The notes beneath the pieces were generated by a model. It was not told the DNA's origin. It did no database searches and saw nothing but the letters and a program-made list of their open reading frames with translations. 64,000 nucleotides of DNA from JASLDZ01 sp964242625 (lineage in GTDB: Bacteria > Pseudomonadota > Alphaproteobacteria > Caulobacterales > Caulobacteraceae), in contig CAXTAO010000001.1 in the NCBI GenBank assembly GCA_964242625.1, positions 248,001 to 312,000 on the forward strand. The letters run 5' to 3'. Made by a program: the position numbers and the translations under genes. This document shows positions 33,530 to 43,207 of the stretch, in pieces. Each line of letters begins with the position of its first letter. Positions within the stretch are counted from its first letter, which is position 1.

Positions 33530-33990
33530 CCGTCGAGCGCGGCGAGCACCGCCTCGGCGTGGCCCGGAACCTTGACGTTGCGCCACGCCTGGCGGATCGC
33601 GCCGTCCTGCCCGATCAGGAAGGTGGCGCGCTCGGCCCCCATGTACTTGCGGCCGTACATGCTCTTCTCGACCCACACGCCGTAGCTCTGCATCACAGCC
33701 GTGTCCTCGTCGGAGGCGAGCGTGACGTCGAGGCCGTACTTCGACTTGAACTTGTCGTGGCTCTTCGGGCTGTCCTTCGACACGCCCACGACCACCGCTC
33801 CCTTGTCGGCGAACTGCGGCGCGAGGGCGGTGAAGGCCTGCGCCTCGGTCGTGCAGCCCGAGGTGTCGTCCTTGGGGTAGAAGTAGAGCACGACGCTCTT
33901 GCCCGCGTAGTCGGCCAGCCGCGCCCGCCCGCCGCCGTCAGCCGGGAGGTCGAAGGGGGGCGCGGGGTCGCCGGGGTTCAGCTCAGCCAT
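33526..33990 (-). CDS. bcp: Thioredoxin-dependent peroxiredoxin, BCP/PrxQ type
   Basis: A 154-aa thiol peroxidase that reduces hydroperoxides. The peroxidatic C46 is in YPKDDTSGCT. The resolving Cys five residues later in many PrxQ enzymes is missing (the sequence continues TEAQAF), so it should act as a 1-Cys type or use another thiol. I chose the ATG at 33990 because GGAGG lies 8 bases upstream; a TTG two codons earlier is less likely. Its stop is coupled to the mmcQ-like gene; tyrS ends 3 bases upstream of it. Confidence 0.93.
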   Translation of the reverse strand: MAELNPGDPAPPFDLPADGGGRARLADYAGKSVVLYFYPKDDTSGCTTEAQAFTALAPQFADKGAVVVGVSKDSPKSHDKFKSKYGLDVTLASDEDTAVMQSYGVWVEKSMYGRKYMGAERATFLIGQDGAIRQAWRNVKVPGHAEAVLAALDG

Positions 33991-33992
33991 CT

Positions 33993-35237
33993 TCAAGCCT
34001 CCGTGATCAAGAGCCGCTTGCGCGTCTTGCCCTTGGCGATCTCCACCTCGCCGCCTTCGACGACGACGGGCGCGTTCGGATCGACGACCTTAACGCCCGC
34101 GATCTTCAGCCCGCCGTTGGCGATCTGGCGGCGCGCGTCGCCGTTCGAACTGGCGAAGCCGGCGATCACCATGAGGCTCGTGCTGGACAGGGTGGACAGT
34201 TCGGACCGGGCGAGCTCGACGGTCGGCAGGTCGGCGGAGAGGCCGCCCTGCTCGAAGGCGGTCTCGGCCGCTGAGCGCGCGCTCCGCGCCGCCTCCGCCC
34301 CGTGCAGGAGGGAGGTGGCCGCGTCCGCCAGAACTTTCTTCGCCTCGTTGATCTCGGCGCCGGAGAGCGCCTCCAGCCGCGCGATCTCGTCGAGCGGCAG
34401 GTCGGTGAACAGCCGCAGGAAGCGGCCGACGTCGGCGTCCTCCGTGTTTCGCCAGAACTGCCAGTAGTCGTAGGGACTGAGCCGGTCGGCGTTGAGCCAC
34501 ACCGCGCCCGCGGCGGTCTTGCCCATCTTGGCGCCCGAGGCTGTGGTGATGAGCGGCGTGGTCAGGCCGAAGGCCTCGGCGGCGTCCACGCGTCGGATCA
34601 GCTCCACGCCGTTGAGAATGTTCCCCCACTGGTCGGAGCCGCCCATCTGCAGCGTCACGCCGTGGCGGCGGCGCAGCTCCAGGAAGTCGACCGCCTGCAT
34701 CAGCATGTAGTTGAATTCCAGAAAGGTCAGCGGCTGCTCGCGCTCGAGCCTGAGCTTGACCGAGTCGAAGGTCAGCATGCGGTTGATGGTGAAGTGCGGG
34801 CCGAACTCGCGCAGGAACGAGACGTAGCCGAAGCGCGAGAGCCAGTCGTCGTTGTTGACCACGCGCGCCTCGCCCGCGCCTTCGCCGAAGCGCACCAGGG
34901 GGCCGAAGGCGCGCAGCACGCCCGCGATGTTCACCTCGATGTCGGCGTCGGAGAGCATGGCGCGGGTGGCGTCCTTGCCGGAGGGGTCGCCGACCTTGGT
35001 GGTGCCGCCGCCCATCACGACCACCGGCGTGTGCCCGGTCTGCTGCAACCGCCTCAACATCATGATCTGCACGAGGCTGCCCACGTGCAGCGACGAGGCG
35101 GTCGCGTCGAAGCCGATGTAGCCCGCGATCGGTCCGGCGGCCGCGCGCGCGTCCAGCGCCTCGAGATCGGTGCACTGGTGGACGTAGCCGCGGTCCCGCA
35201 GGACGCGCACGAGCTCGGAGCGGGGCTGGAACGTCAT
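33993..35237 (-). CDS. tyrS: Tyrosyl-tRNA synthetase
   Basis: A class I synthetase of 414 aa. The HIGH motif is read as HVGS (51-54) in SSLHVGSLVQ, and the KMSKS motif as KMGKT (237-241). The C-terminal S4 RNA-binding domain ends with KGKTRKRLL. MGGGTTKVGDPSGK and QMGGSDQWGNI contact tyrosine and adenylate. I chose the ATG at 35237 over a longer start. The gene is divergent from anmK (59 bases between starts), and bcp and the mmcQ-like gene follow on the same strand. Confidence 0.96.
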   Translation of the reverse strand: MTFQPRSELVRVLRDRGYVHQCTDLEALDARAAAGPIAGYIGFDATASSLHVGSLVQIMMLRRLQQTGHTPVVVMGGGTTKVGDPSGKDATRAMLSDADIEVNIAGVLRAFGPLVRFGEGAGEARVVNNDDWLSRFGYVSFLREFGPHFTINRMLTFDSVKLRLEREQPLTFLEFNYMLMQAVDFLELRRRHGVTLQMGGSDQWGNILNGVELIRRVDAAEAFGLTTPLITTASGAKMGKTAAGAVWLNADRLSPYDYWQFWRNTEDADVGRFLRLFTDLPLDEIARLEALSGAEINEAKKVLADAATSLLHGAEAARSARSAAETAFEQGGLSADLPTVELARSELSTLSSTSLMVIAGFASSNGDARRQIANGGLKIAGVKVVDPNAPVVVEGGEVEIAKGKTRKRLLITEA

Positions 35238-35296
35238 CGGGCGCGCTGTTAGCACGACCGGGTCGCGTCGCTGAACCGTCGAGGTCGCCCCGTCCC

Positions 35297-36412
35297 ATGC
35301 GCGTTCTGGGCTTCATGTCGGGCACCTCGCTCGACGCCATAGACATGGCGGTAATCGAGACGGACGGGGAGACGGTCAGCGCCTTCGGGCCGGCCGGCGA
35401 GGCGCCGCTGCCGGAGGCGCTGCGGTCGCGCGTGCTCGACGCGGTGGAGGCGGGCCGCCGATGGCCGCGCGGCGCGCCCGAGCCCAACAGCTTCGCCGAG
35501 CTGGAGGACGCGGTGGCCGACGCGCACTTCGACGCGGCAACGGCCTTCCTCGCCGCTCACGGCTTCGCCTGGAGCGACATCGACCTCATAGGCTTCCATG
35601 GCCAGACCGTGTTGCACGAGCAGCCGGAGCCCGGCCGCCCCGGCCGCACCCGCCAGCTCGGCGACGGGGCTCGGCTCGCCCGCCGGGCGGGCGTGCCCGT
35701 GGCCTGGGACTTCCGCTCCGCCGACGTGGCGGCCGGCGGCCACGGCGCGCCGCTGGCGCCCGTCTATCACCGCGCGCTCCTCCTCCGCTCGGGGCTACCG
35801 CCGCCCTCGGCCGTGCTGAACCTGGGCGGCGTCGCCAACCTGACGCTGATGGACGCGTCGGGAGACATCACCGCGCTCGACACCGGCCCCGGCAACGGGC
35901 TCCTCGACCTCTGGGCCGAGCGGCACGGTCGCGGCCGCTTCGACGCCGGCGGCGCGCTGGCGCGGGCCGGGCGGATCGACGCCACAGCGCTCGCCCGGCT
36001 GATGGCGCACCCCTACTTCGCCAAGGCCCCGCCCAAGTCGCTCGACCGCTACGACTTCGACCTCGCGCCGGTCGAAGGCCTCTCCGCCGCCGACGGGGCC
36101 GCCACGCTGACCGCCTTCACCGCTGAGGCGGTGGCGCTGGCGCTGCGGGAGGCGGACTGGGCCGGCGCGGCGGTGATCGTCGCGGGCGGTGGTCGGCGCA
36201 ACGGCGCGCTCGTGTCCGAACTCGGCCTGCGCACCCGCCGCCCCATCCTCACCGCCGAGGCGCTGGGCTGGCGCGGCGACGCGGTCGAGGCCGAGCTCTT
36301 CGCCTTCCTCGCGGCCCGTACGGCGCGGGGCCTGCCGATCAGCTTCCCCGGCACAACGGGGGCGCCCGAGCCGATGATCGGCGGGCGCTTGTCGCAGCCC
36401 GGCGACGATTGA
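35297..36412 (+). CDS. anmK: Anhydro-N-acetylmuramic acid kinase
   Basis: Converts 1,6-anhydroMurNAc to MurNAc-6-phosphate in cell-wall recycling, 371 aa. The ATP-binding N-terminus is GFMSGTSLDAID (5-16). Other family segments are GFHGQTVLHEQ, VAWDFRSADVAAGGHGAPLAP with the catalytic Asp, LNLGGVANLTLM and DTGPGNGLLD. It is full length with the typical C-terminus GAPEPMIGGRLS. The tyrS-anmK-SUF neighbourhood recurs in alphaproteobacteria. Confidence 0.95.
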   Translation: MRVLGFMSGTSLDAIDMAVIETDGETVSAFGPAGEAPLPEALRSRVLDAVEAGRRWPRGAPEPNSFAELEDAVADAHFDAATAFLAAHGFAWSDIDLIGFHGQTVLHEQPEPGRPGRTRQLGDGARLARRAGVPVAWDFRSADVAAGGHGAPLAPVYHRALLLRSGLPPPSAVLNLGGVANLTLMDASGDITALDTGPGNGLLDLWAERHGRGRFDAGGALARAGRIDATALARLMAHPYFAKAPPKSLDRYDFDLAPVEGLSAADGAATLTAFTAEAVALALREADWAGAAVIVAGGGRRNGALVSELGLRTRRPILTAEALGWRGDAVEAELFAFLAARTARGLPISFPGTTGAPEPMIGGRLSQPGDD

Positions 36413-36897
36413 GCGCGCGCGGGCGCCCGCCGCCGGACGCGCGCCCGGCGGGGATTGGGGAGGTGTGCGGAGCGCGGGCCGGGAGCCCGGAGACCGTGAT
36501 GTGTGTGGGAGTTTCGGCTCCCGGCGCTGATAGTCCGCTCCGCCAGGACCGCTCTCCAGGGGACGGTTTCGCGGGCATTCTCCGCCCGGACGTCCCGCGT
36601 CGCAGCTTCCTAACCCTGCGCGCCCGCGCCGACGTTCCCGTCGACGCGGCTGGGCGGGCGCGGGCGCATCCGACGCGCCCGCGGACGCGGCGGTTTCATT
36701 CCCCGCCGCCAGGTTTAACCCGGTCCGCAGCGCCTGAGCGCCGCGGGGGCCCGCACGATCCCGCCCCGCGCGGCCGCCTCGGGCGCGGATCCAAGACGCC
36801 CTCCCCATGCCGCGGGGACGAGGCGACTGTGCGCCCGGCCGCGTGGGGCGGGGACAGGCGACAATCGGCGCCCCTCCGCCGGCGGCCCTCGGGCGGC
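36413..36897. other. 485-base noncoding region between anmK and the BLUF gene
   Basis: No frame here has a ribosome-binding site or recognisable protein sequence; long frames are low-complexity Arg/Pro/Gly strings. Two inverted repeats are visible: CCCGCCG/CGGCGGG at 36426-36452, close behind anmK and lacking a T-run, and the longer 36478-36525 repeat listed separately. It may hold 3' untranslated structure and an unannotated RNA, but I see no known RNA family. Confidence 0.4.
36478..36525. repeat. 9-bp perfect inverted repeat with 30-base loop
   Basis: GCCGGGAGC (36478-36486) is repeated inverted as GCTCCCGGC (36517-36525). The loop is AT-richer than its surroundings and includes GTGATGTGTGTGGGAG. 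It could be a structured RNA element or a bound dyad. Neither flanking gene starts close to it; the BLUF gene ends on the other side. Confidence 0.45.
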
Positions 36898-37293
36898 TCA
36901 GGCCTGCGCGTTCACGCGGGCGAAGACGGCGAGGAGGTCGGCTTCGCTCGCGCGGTCGAGCGCGCCGGCGCTCGCCTCCTGCTGCGTCCAGAGCCAGGTG
37001 TGCGCAGGGTCGTCGCGCATGGACCAGCCTGGGAACATCCGCTCGACGGCGGGGCGGCGGTAGAGCTGGCGGACGTCCAGATGCCGGTCGTCCTTGCGGA
37101 TCCGGTCGTAGGCGGCCTCGACCGCGGGCGCGGGGCCTTCCAGCAGCTGGAGGTAGACGTCGGCGCGGCAGACCAGGGCGCCGGTGATGTCGTCGCGCTC
37201 GTTGCAGCGGCGGGCGTCGCTGAGGATGCCGTTCAGAGCTCCCTCGTCGAACCCGAAGGGCTGCGACGCATAGATCAGCCGTACAAGCTCCAC
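36898..37293 (-). CDS. BLUF-domain blue-light photoreceptor
   Basis: A 131-aa stand-alone FAD-binding light sensor. The key residues of the BLUF photocycle are all present: Y8 (LIYAS), N31, Q49 (YLQLLEGP), W90 and M92 (FPGWSM). A short C-terminal extension (about residues 100-131) is likely helical and no effector domain is fused. Stand-alone BLUF proteins act by binding a partner such as an anti-repressor or cyclase. No obvious partner is adjacent, although a GGDEF protein is encoded 11 kb away. It faces away from anmK in a poorly coding area. Confidence 0.93.
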   Translation of the reverse strand: MELVRLIYASQPFGFDEGALNGILSDARRCNERDDITGALVCRADVYLQLLEGPAPAVEAAYDRIRKDDRHLDVRQLYRRPAVERMFPGWSMRDDPAHTWLWTQQEASAGALDRASEADLLAVFARVNAQA

Positions 37294-37384
37294 GGGGTCC
37301 TCCGTCCGGCGTCAGCCTTGCGCTCCGACGGCGTCGGCGTCGAACGCTTTGTCGAATGCGCGCGCAGGCGCAGGGCGCCGCCGG

Positions 37385-38035
37385 TCAGTCGGTCAGCCCG
37401 TTCATGCGCTGGTCGACGTAGTGGCCGACCTTCTGCTCCACCTCGGCCACGTGATCTTGCCAGAAGTGGGTCGCGCCCGGGACGAGGTCGTAGGCGATCG
37501 AGATGCCCTTCTGGGTTCGGAGCTTGGCCACCATCCGGTCCGTGTCGGCGTGGGGAGAGACGGTGTCGGCCTCGCCGTGCAGGATGAGGCCCGAGGCGGG
37601 GCAGGGGGCCAGGAAGGTAAAGTCGTACACGTTGGCGGGCGGCGTCACCGAGATGAAGCCGTCGGTCTCCGGCCGGCGCATCAGGAGCTGCATGCCGATG
37701 TAGGCCCCGTACTGATAGCCCGCGACCCAGGTCTGGCTGGCGGTGGGGTTGTCGGTCTGCAACCAGTCGAGTGCTGTGGCTGCATCGCCCAGCTCGCCCA
37801 TGCCGCTGTCGAACTCGCCCTGGCTCTTGCCCACGCCGCGCGAGTTGTAGCGCAGGGTGGCGAAGCCGCGCTTCATGAACACCCGGAAGAGCGCCACGGT
37901 CACGGCGTTGTTCATGTGCCCGTGCGTCTTGGGGTGGGGATGCAGGATCAGCGCGATGGGCGCGTTGTCGGTCTTGCCGCGCGAGTACTGCGCCTCGATC
38001 CGGCCCGAGGCGCCGGTCAGGATCAGTTCGGGCAT
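37385..38035 (-). CDS. Alpha/beta hydrolase-fold protein with replaced nucleophile
   Basis: A 216-aa alpha/beta hydrolase of the type often found beside the alphaproteobacterial SUF operon. Conserved landmarks: LILHPHPKTHGHMNN, TLRYNSRGVGKSQGEFD, LHGEADTVSPH (acid) and GATHFW (His). The nucleophile elbow reads G-Y-Q-Y-G with Q108 where related proteins usually have Ser. It may therefore be non-hydrolytic, or use another residue. It is divergent from iscR with a 185-base gap. Confidence 0.85.
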   Translation of the reverse strand: MPELILTGASGRIEAQYSRGKTDNAPIALILHPHPKTHGHMNNAVTVALFRVFMKRGFATLRYNSRGVGKSQGEFDSGMGELGDAATALDWLQTDNPTASQTWVAGYQYGAYIGMQLLMRRPETDGFISVTPPANVYDFTFLAPCPASGLILHGEADTVSPHADTDRMVAKLRTQKGISIAYDLVPGATHFWQDHVAEVEQKVGHYVDQRMNGLTD

Positions 38036-38094
38036 CGTCTCAGAACCTCTTGCGGCGCAAGGCCTGCGAACGTCTCGCAGGCGAGCGGGAATTG

Positions 38095-38123
38095 TTGACC
38101 GGGCGGGTCGGTAATCCTACCTA
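38095..38123 (+). promoter_or_regulatory. Possible promoter/operator of the SUF operon
   Basis: TTGACC (38095-38100) is followed after 17 bases by TACCTA. The -35 fits well, the -10 poorly. GACC-GGGCG-GGTC (38097-38109) forms a small dyad overlapping the -35, where an Rrf2-type repressor could bind. It lies about 100 bases upstream of iscR. The evidence is position and partial consensus only. Confidence 0.3.
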
Positions 38124-38220
38124 ACGCCCACGCCGCCGGGGTGTTCGGTCCCGGGCGGGCGGGGGTCTTAGCACAGCCCCCGGCGCGCGGGGCGCGCTTT
38201 GAAGGCGGGGCGCTGCGACC

Positions 38221-38658
38221 ATGAAGCTCAGCACCAAGGGAAGATACGCGGTGATGGCCATGGTCGATCTCGCGCGCCACGGCCGCGAGCGCGCCGTGTG
38301 CCTGGCCGAGATCGCCGCCCGCCAGGAGATCAGCGCCGCCTACCTCGAGCAGCTGTTCGCGCGCCTGCGCCGGGCGGGGCTGGTGACAGGCGCGCGCGGC
38401 CCGGGCGGCGGCTACCGGCTGGCGCGGCCGGCGGGCGAGACCACCATCGTGTCCATCGTCTCCGCCGCCGACGAACCGCTGGAGGCGGTGCGCTGCGAGG
38501 ACGGACGCGGCTGCATGATGAAGGGCGAGCGCTGCCTGACCCACGACCTGTGGGACGCGCTGGGCCGCCGCATCGAGAGCTATCTGGCCAGCGTGTCGCT
38601 GGAGGACGTGGTGGAGGGGCGGCTCGCCCCCGCCGCGCGCGAGCCCGTGCCCGCATGA
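38221..38658 (+). CDS. iscR: Rrf2-family iron-sulfur regulator IscR
   Basis: A 145-aa Fe-S sensing transcription factor at the head of the SUF operon. The winged helix covers about 1-65 (MKLSTKGRYAVMAMVDLA; GPGGGYRLA). Cluster ligands C92, C98 and C105 with H108 (RCLTHDLW) match IscR spacing except for one extra residue before the third Cys. It probably represses the operon when its cluster is filled. Its stop overlaps the start of the first cysteine desulfurase gene (ATGA). Confidence 0.94.
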   Translation: MKLSTKGRYAVMAMVDLARHGRERAVCLAEIAARQEISAAYLEQLFARLRRAGLVTGARGPGGGYRLARPAGETTIVSIVSAADEPLEAVRCEDGRGCMMKGERCLTHDLWDALGRRIESYLASVSLEDVVEGRLAPAAREPVPA

Positions 38659-39803
38659 ATCGTTTGGCTCCCGTCTACCTCGACTACGCCGCCTCCGCGC
38701 CCGTGCGGCCGGAGGCCGCCGCCGCGGTGGTGGAGGCCCTGGCGCACCCTGGCAATGCGTCGTCGGTGCACGCCGCTGGACGCGCCGCGCGCGACCGGAT
38801 CGAGCGCGCCCGCGCCGAGGTGTGCGCCTTCGTGGGCGCAGACCGGCAGCGGCTCGTCTTCACCTCCGGGGGGGTGGAGGCCGACAATCTGGCGGTCGCC
38901 AGCGCCGTGGCGCACGGCGCGCGGCGGCTCATCGCGAGCGCGGTGGAGCACGTCGCCGTGCCCGCCGCCTGCGCCGCGACGGGGCTCCCCGTCGATGTGT
39001 GGCCGGTGGACGCCTGGGGGGTGGTCGACCTCGACTGGCTGCGCGACCGGCTCGCCCGCTGGGACGACGCGGACGGGCGGCCGTTCGTGGCGCTGATGCT
39101 CGTCAACAACGAGACGGGCGTGATCCAGCCCGTAGCGGAGGCGGCCGGGATCGTGCGCGCCCGTGACGGCTGGCTGCACGTCGACGCGGTCGCCGCCGCC
39201 GGCAAGCTCGCGCTCGACATGGAGGCGCTGGGCGCCGACACCCTGGCGATCGCGGGCCACAAGATCGGCGCGCCCCAGGGCGTGGGCGCGCTGGCGTGGA
39301 GCGAACGCGTGCGCCCCGTGCGCCAGCTGCACGGCGGCGGTCACGAGCTCGGCCTGCGCTCGGGCACGGAGAACACCGCGGGGATCGCGGGGCTGGCCGC
39401 CGCCGCGCGCCTCGCCGCGGGCGAGCTCGACGCGCTCGCCACCCACGCGGCTTGGCGCGACGCGGCCGAGGCGCGGCTCGAGGCTTACGGCTGCGTCGCG
39501 CCGCGCGCGGGCGCGCCGCGCGTGGCGTGCACGGCGTCGCTCGCAACCGAGGGCTTCGCCTCCCATCTGCAGGTCATGGCGCTGGACCTCGAGGGCGTCA
39601 TGGTCTCGGGCGGCTCGGCCTGCTCTTCGGGCAAGGTGACGCCGTCCGGCGTGCTGGCCGCCATGGGTTTCGGCGCGCTGGCCGGCTGCGGCGTGCGCGC
39701 CTCCGGAGGCTGGGCCACGGTCGAGGCCGACTGGATCCGTTTCGCCGACGCGCTGTCGGCCCTGATCGAACGCCGGGCGGCGCGCGCCGCCCAGGCCGCT
39801 TGA
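38655..39803 (+). CDS. Cysteine desulfurase, IscS/NifS class
   Basis: A PLP enzyme that removes sulfur from cysteine, 382 aa. The N-terminus YLDYAASAPV, the PLP-binding K203 in AIAGHKIGAPQG and catalytic C323 in GGSACSSGK place it in class I (IscS/NifS), unlike the SufS encoded further down. The GSACSSG loop is the flexible loop that hands sulfur to acceptors. It is co-translated with iscR and sits 16 bases before sufB. The presence of two desulfurases in one operon is common in alphaproteobacteria. Confidence 0.93.
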   Translation: MNRLAPVYLDYAASAPVRPEAAAAVVEALAHPGNASSVHAAGRAARDRIERARAEVCAFVGADRQRLVFTSGGVEADNLAVASAVAHGARRLIASAVEHVAVPAACAATGLPVDVWPVDAWGVVDLDWLRDRLARWDDADGRPFVALMLVNNETGVIQPVAEAAGIVRARDGWLHVDAVAAAGKLALDMEALGADTLAIAGHKIGAPQGVGALAWSERVRPVRQLHGGGHELGLRSGTENTAGIAGLAAAARLAAGELDALATHAAWRDAAEARLEAYGCVAPRAGAPRVACTASLATEGFASHLQVMALDLEGVMVSGGSACSSGKVTPSGVLAAMGFGALAGCGVRASGGWATVEADWIRFADALSALIERRAARAAQAA

Positions 39804-39819
39804 AAGTGAGTTCCTAAAG

Positions 39820-41292
<1,473 letters not shown>

Positions 41293-41309
41293 TCCAGAAC
41301 AAGAAGACC

Positions 41310-42059
41310 ATGCTCTCAATTCAAGACCTCCATGTCTCCGTCCAGGACAAGGCCATCCTGCGCGGGCTCACGCTCGACGTGCCGGCGGGGGAGGTGCATG
41401 CGGTCATGGGGCCGAACGGCGCGGGTAAGTCGACGCTGGGCTACACCCTGGCCGGGCGGGGCGGCTACGACGTGACCGAGGGTTCGGCCACCCTCGACGG
41501 CGAGGATTTGCTGGCGCTCGACCCCAGCAAGCGCGCGGCCAAGGGCGTGTTCCTCTCGTTCCAGTACCCGATGGAGATCCCCGGCGTGCCGGCGCTCACC
41601 TTCCTGCGCACGGCGGTAAACGCCCAGCGCAAGGCGCGGGGCGAGGCGGAGATCACCGCGCCCGACTTCCTCAAGCGCGTGCGCGAGGCGGCGGGCAAGC
41701 TCCGCATGGACTTCGACATGCTGAAGCGCGGGCTCAACGTCGGCTTCTCCGGCGGCGAGAAGAAGCGGATGGAGATCCTGCAGATGGCGCTCCTGGAGCC
41801 GCGCCTCGTCATCCTCGATGAGACCGACTCGGGGCTCGACATCGACGCGCTCAGGATCGTGGCGGAGGGGGTCAACGCCATGCGCGCGCCCGATCGCTCC
41901 ATGCTGGTCATCACCCATTACCAGCGCCTCCTCGACTACATTCGCCCCGACCGCGTGCACGTGCTTGCGGCGGGCCGCATCGTGGCGTCCGGCGGGCCGG
42001 AGCTCGCCCACACGCTCGAGCGCGAGGGCTACGACCGCATCGTGGCGGAGGCGGCGTGA
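41310..42059 (+). CDS. sufC: Fe-S cluster assembly ATPase SufC
   Basis: A 249-aa ABC-type ATPase without membrane segments that drives SufBCD. Walker A is GPNGAGKS (34-41), the signature is FSGGEKKR, and Walker B with its following residues is LVILDETDSGLDID, typical of SufC. I chose the ATG at 41310, as the longer frame would overlap sufB. Its stop overlaps the GTG of sufD. Confidence 0.97.
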   Translation: MLSIQDLHVSVQDKAILRGLTLDVPAGEVHAVMGPNGAGKSTLGYTLAGRGGYDVTEGSATLDGEDLLALDPSKRAAKGVFLSFQYPMEIPGVPALTFLRTAVNAQRKARGEAEITAPDFLKRVREAAGKLRMDFDMLKRGLNVGFSGGEKKRMEILQMALLEPRLVILDETDSGLDIDALRIVAEGVNAMRAPDRSMLVITHYQRLLDYIRPDRVHVLAAGRIVASGGPELAHTLEREGYDRIVAEAA

Positions 42060-43207
42060 GCGAGGTCGTCGAGCTTCGCCGTCCGGTCACCCCTTCGCGG
42101 GTCGACGTCGGCGAGACCGTCAGCGGGCGCGAGCCCGAGGCGGCGAACCCAACGCGCGCCCATCTGGCGCAAGCGCTGTGCGCGCGAGACCCGGCGCTCC
42201 TGCCCTCGCGGCGCGACGAGGCCTGGCGCTGGACCGACCTGCGCGCGGCGCTGCGCACCCTGCCGCCCGCCTCGCCCGCGGCCGACGCTCCCGCGGGCGG
42301 CGGTCCGTTCGCGGCGGTGGAGGTCGCGCAGGAGCTCGTCATTGTTAATGGGCGGCCGCTCGACAGTCGCACCGAGCCCCTGCTGGTCACCGGCGAGACG
42401 CTGCTCAAGCTTCGCGTGATCAGCCGCGCCCAAGCCACCGCGCACGCGACGGAACTTGCCATCCACGTCGCGCCGGGCGCGCGCCTGACGCTCCTGGAGA
42501 GCTACGAGGGGGAGGGGGCCGGCTACGCCTCGGCGCTCGACCTCACCTTCTGCCTGGGCGAAGGCGCCTCGCTGGAGCGCGTGGTGATCCAGGCGGACGC
42601 GGAAGATGCCATTTCCGTCTCCACCGCCGACGTGACCCCCGCCGCGCATAGCCGCTTCGCCCAGACCGTCGTCACCGATGGCGCGCGACTGCAGCGCCAC
42701 GAGACGCGCGTCGTCCACCCCGGCGAGGGCTGCGAGGTGCGGATGGACGCGGCCTATGTTCTGGGCGGCCGTCGCCACGCCGACCTAACCACCGTGGTCG
42801 AGCACCGCGGGCTGAACGGCGTCACCTCCCAGGTCGCCAAGGGCGTGGCGGCCGACCGGGCGCGGGCGGTGTTCCAGGGCCGCATCGTGGTCGCCCACGG
42901 GGCCGACGGCACCGATGCGCGGCTGCGCCACGACGCGCTCCTGCTCAACGACGGCGCGGAGATCAACGCCAAGCCCGAGCTCGAGATCTACGCCGACGAC
43001 GTGCAGTGCGCGCACGGGAACACCGTCGGCGCGCTGAGCGACGAGCAGCTCTTCTACATGCGGTCGCGCGGCCTGCCCGAACCCCAGGCGCGCTCGCTTC
43101 TCATGCAGGCCTTCTTGGGCGACGTGGTGGAGCGCATCGGCCATGAGGGCGCACGCGCGGTGATCGCCGACTGGATCGCCGAGCGGCTGGAGAGGCTCGG
43201 CCGATGA
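42056..43207 (+). CDS. sufD: Fe-S cluster assembly protein SufD
   Basis: A 383-aa beta-helical partner of SufB. The N-terminal helical part has RRDEAWRWTDLRAAL. The core contains GLNGVTSQVAKGVAADRARAV-type repeats and the His of SufD in CAHGNTVGALSDEQLFY, and RGLPEPQARSLLMQAF ends the protein. It starts with GTG overlapping the sufC stop (GTGA) and overlaps sufS by 4 bases, so the whole block is translationally coupled. Confidence 0.95.
   Translation: MSEVVELRRPVTPSRVDVGETVSGREPEAANPTRAHLAQALCARDPALLPSRRDEAWRWTDLRAALRTLPPASPAADAPAGGGPFAAVEVAQELVIVNGRPLDSRTEPLLVTGETLLKLRVISRAQATAHATELAIHVAPGARLTLLESYEGEGAGYASALDLTFCLGEGASLERVVIQADAEDAISVSTADVTPAAHSRFAQTVVTDGARLQRHETRVVHPGEGCEVRMDAAYVLGGRRHADLTTVVEHRGLNGVTSQVAKGVAADRARAVFQGRIVVAHGADGTDARLRHDALLLNDGAEINAKPELEIYADDVQCAHGNTVGALSDEQLFYMRSRGLPEPQARSLLMQAFLGDVVERIGHEGARAVIADWIAERLERLGR

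Noticed and set aside
36409..37587. 392-codon plus-strand frame through the anmK-BLUF gap
   Set aside because: The sequence is Arg/Pro/Gly low complexity and its 3' part is antisense to the BLUF gene, which is clearly real.
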